Assembly: GCA_009760855.2 (NCBI GenBank)
Contig: WPIO01000046.1
Span: 2,876,501-2,940,500, forward strand
Length of the DNA: 64,000 nt
Direction of reading: 5' to 3'
Source of the DNA: Cristatella mucedo
Lineage: Eukaryota; Bryozoa; Phylactolaemata; Cristatellidae
Under the pieces are notes generated by a model that saw only the letters and a program-made list of their open reading frames with translations, did no database searches and was not told where the DNA came from. The position numbers were made by a program, and so were the translations under genes. Positions 62,460 to 64,000 of this stretch are shown piece by piece. The number at the start of each line of letters is the position of its first letter. The stretch's first letter is position 1.

Positions 62460-63620
62460 TAGGTGAATCGAAGATGCCCGACCCTAAAGTGCTAATATCC
62501 ACGATCAACTGTTTCTTCGACTGCTCCCACGTTAGCTCCTTAACATATGATCTCAGCGATGACCTAGCTGATCGCTTCTCTAGCTTCTGTGTTAACACAA
62601 TAAAGAAGACAAGGGAGTCCATCCATAAGATGGCAGAATCATTCCTTTTGAAATCTGGCCGTCAACTCGATGCAGCGCCTCAACCGCTATATTCAAGAAG
62701 ATCACGTCCGACCTCGTTCTGAAGTTCATATGCCAAACGAGGAATGCAAGCAGTTTTCTCGACCCTATTTCTACCGTCCTGTTTCAACGGTACAATGATC
62801 GGCTGCTGCGCCGAATTAATAACTCCATAAATGTCATTTGCCTCAAATAATGTCTAAGCACTTTTCGAAAAGGCTGTAAGTCAGACTGCTACTCAAGAAA
62901 GAAACACTAGACAGAGAGAACCTGAGAAATTTTCTCCAGTCTTCAACTTTCCTACGAAAGACACTGGAGAGGGTCTCGGCAGCAGACCAGCTGAACTCGC
63001 GTATTGAAACTTCCAACCTTGCTAGAAAGTAGCAGAATGAGTTTAGAGCTAATCACTCTACAGAGTAATTATTTCGTGGAGTTTCTAACGACGTGCGTAG
63101 GAATTTCGACGTAGGTAGAATGTAGCTATTTTTTGCTCAATCTTTTGACAGGTTTTGACACTATCGATCACAAAGTCCTTCTTAAAGGCTTCTCATCTAG
63201 CATGGGCTTTACTGGCACTGCATTTCAATGGTTCAGGTCCAATCTCAGTGGCAGATTCCGGAGTAGTGATGCGACTGGGCATTGATCATCCAAGGAACGT
63301 CTGAAGTACAGAGTACCCCAGGGCTCCGCTCTTGGTCTCGTTCCAATCACAGTTTCTACGTTCCCCCTTGCAGATTTGATTTGTCTAGCACAATCTATTC
63401 TATCACTTCTATGCACACGACACTCAGTTGTACCTCAACTTTCATCCCTCCAAGCCCTCCATCACGCTATACTCAGTCGACTCTTTTATTGCGCGAATAA
63501 TTACATTCGCACGGGGATAGCAGCAAATTTTACTAAATTGACTGATGTTAAAACCAAGTTACTAGTTAAATACAACAAAGTCCGATTTGAAGCTACAAAT
63601 AATTAACGCACAAAATCGGC
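62460..63620 (+). mobile_element. LINE RT part, 3' half of the interrupted element
   Basis: Linker remains (KVLISTINCFFDCSHVSSLT near 62486), FDTIDHKVLLKGF near 63155, FTGTAFQWFRSNLSGRF, VPQGSALG near 63313 and YAHDTQLYLNF near 63410 (YADD changed). Frames shift repeatedly. It ends after a short thumb segment (NFTKLTDVKTKLLV), near 63.6 kb. Similar to the 9.8 kb LINE-B type. Confidence 0.72.
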
Positions 63621-63650
63621 TCCGCAAGCACATCTCCAGTTTAATCTGAC

Positions 63651-63960
63651 GATGATGAATCACTTTCACACTTTGCGGATGCATGCGATTTGGCGGCAGC
63701 AGCGGCGCCATCGACGAGATGACGACGAGAACGAGCGAGTGACGACGGAGTGCCTCACCAGTCCGAGCATGACGAACGGTCAAAGCGGCGAGCTGCTTAA
63801 AAAGTCCAGGACCATGATAATGCATCACTTTCACACTTTGCGGATGCATGCGATTTGGCGGCAGCAGCGGCGCCATCGACGAGATGCGACGCACGACGTT
63901 TGCGAGCCTCATATATTGTCGCTGCTTGCGGAGCCAAAGACCCGCAGAGCGCGATACTGT
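63651..63960. repeat. Unnamed repeat family, copies 2 and 3 in tandem
   Basis: The segment atgcatgcgatttggcggca with flanks occurs at about 63650-63722 and again at about 63819-63890, 168 bases apart and nearly identical. Both match the copy at 59.93-60.18 kb. The plus frame 63652-63963 repeats HFHTLRMHAIWRQQRRHRRD twice. Confidence 0.85.
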
Positions 63961-64000
63961 TAGGGTAGAGCGGCCGATCTCATTCTGAGAGGAAATAACT

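Overview
The window is nuclear DNA of an animal, most likely an invertebrate. Short exons have matching GT..AG splice phases, introns run to many kilobases, and the two host genes are metazoan. Most of the rest is decayed CR1/L2-type LINEs, tRNA-headed SINEs, a Copia fragment, a Maverick/Polinton-like insertion and microsatellites. Nothing indicates a prokaryote. The sequence does not name the species.

Layout. (1) 1 to ~3.8 kb: AT-rich block of broken virus-like genes: a nuclease-like fragment, a phage-tail-fibre-like repeat protein, a retroviral-type DDE integrase, a two-helix membrane protein and Cys-rich proteins. It reads as the inside of a decayed Maverick/Polinton-like element that enters from the left. 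(2) ~6.06 to 17.69 kb, plus strand: five small phase-matched exons of a SPRTN/Spartan (SprT-like, DNA-protein crosslink) protease. They carry HEMIH, the third zinc-ligand HG and the PLLKLRPR signature. A long possible coding exon lies at 22.0-22.4 kb. The introns hold LINE copies, microsatellites and a perfect 60-bp palindrome. (3) 23.9 to 34 kb: a long decayed LINE with endonuclease and reverse transcriptase, a tRNA-headed SINE, a Copia relic (minus) and more LINE 3' ends. (4) 50.56 down to 35.01 kb, minus strand: an Unkempt-type six-CCCH-finger RNA-binding protein. Seven N-terminal exons (start codon plus all six fingers) are firm. Six further exons toward the C terminus are joined by splice-phase agreement only. 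Its introns contain most SINE copies. (5) 51.6 to 64 kb: a LINE copy with an uninterrupted 619-residue reverse transcriptase frame, a possible LTR-element relic interrupted by another LINE, an unidentified 115-residue ORF with a heptad-like repeat, an unidentified short repeat family, and a LINE pierced by another LINE's 3' end.

How the parts relate. Two LINE families dominate. LINE-A ends in a tail built on gtaatgta/gtaacacccac. LINE-B ends in a short hairpin (aaagcgcctag ... ctctgagggcgctt) followed by (ATT)n. One SINE family carries the LINE-B hairpin tail behind a tRNA-like head, so LINE-B is its probable mobilising partner. A second SINE family, six copies between 38 and 51.5 kb, has a different tail whose partner is not visible here. 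Two LINE-A copies switch into LINE-B sequence and end with the LINE-B tail.

Limits: exon calls rest on reading splice sites and protein motifs by eye. Ends of degenerate repeats are approximate, usually to within tens of bases.
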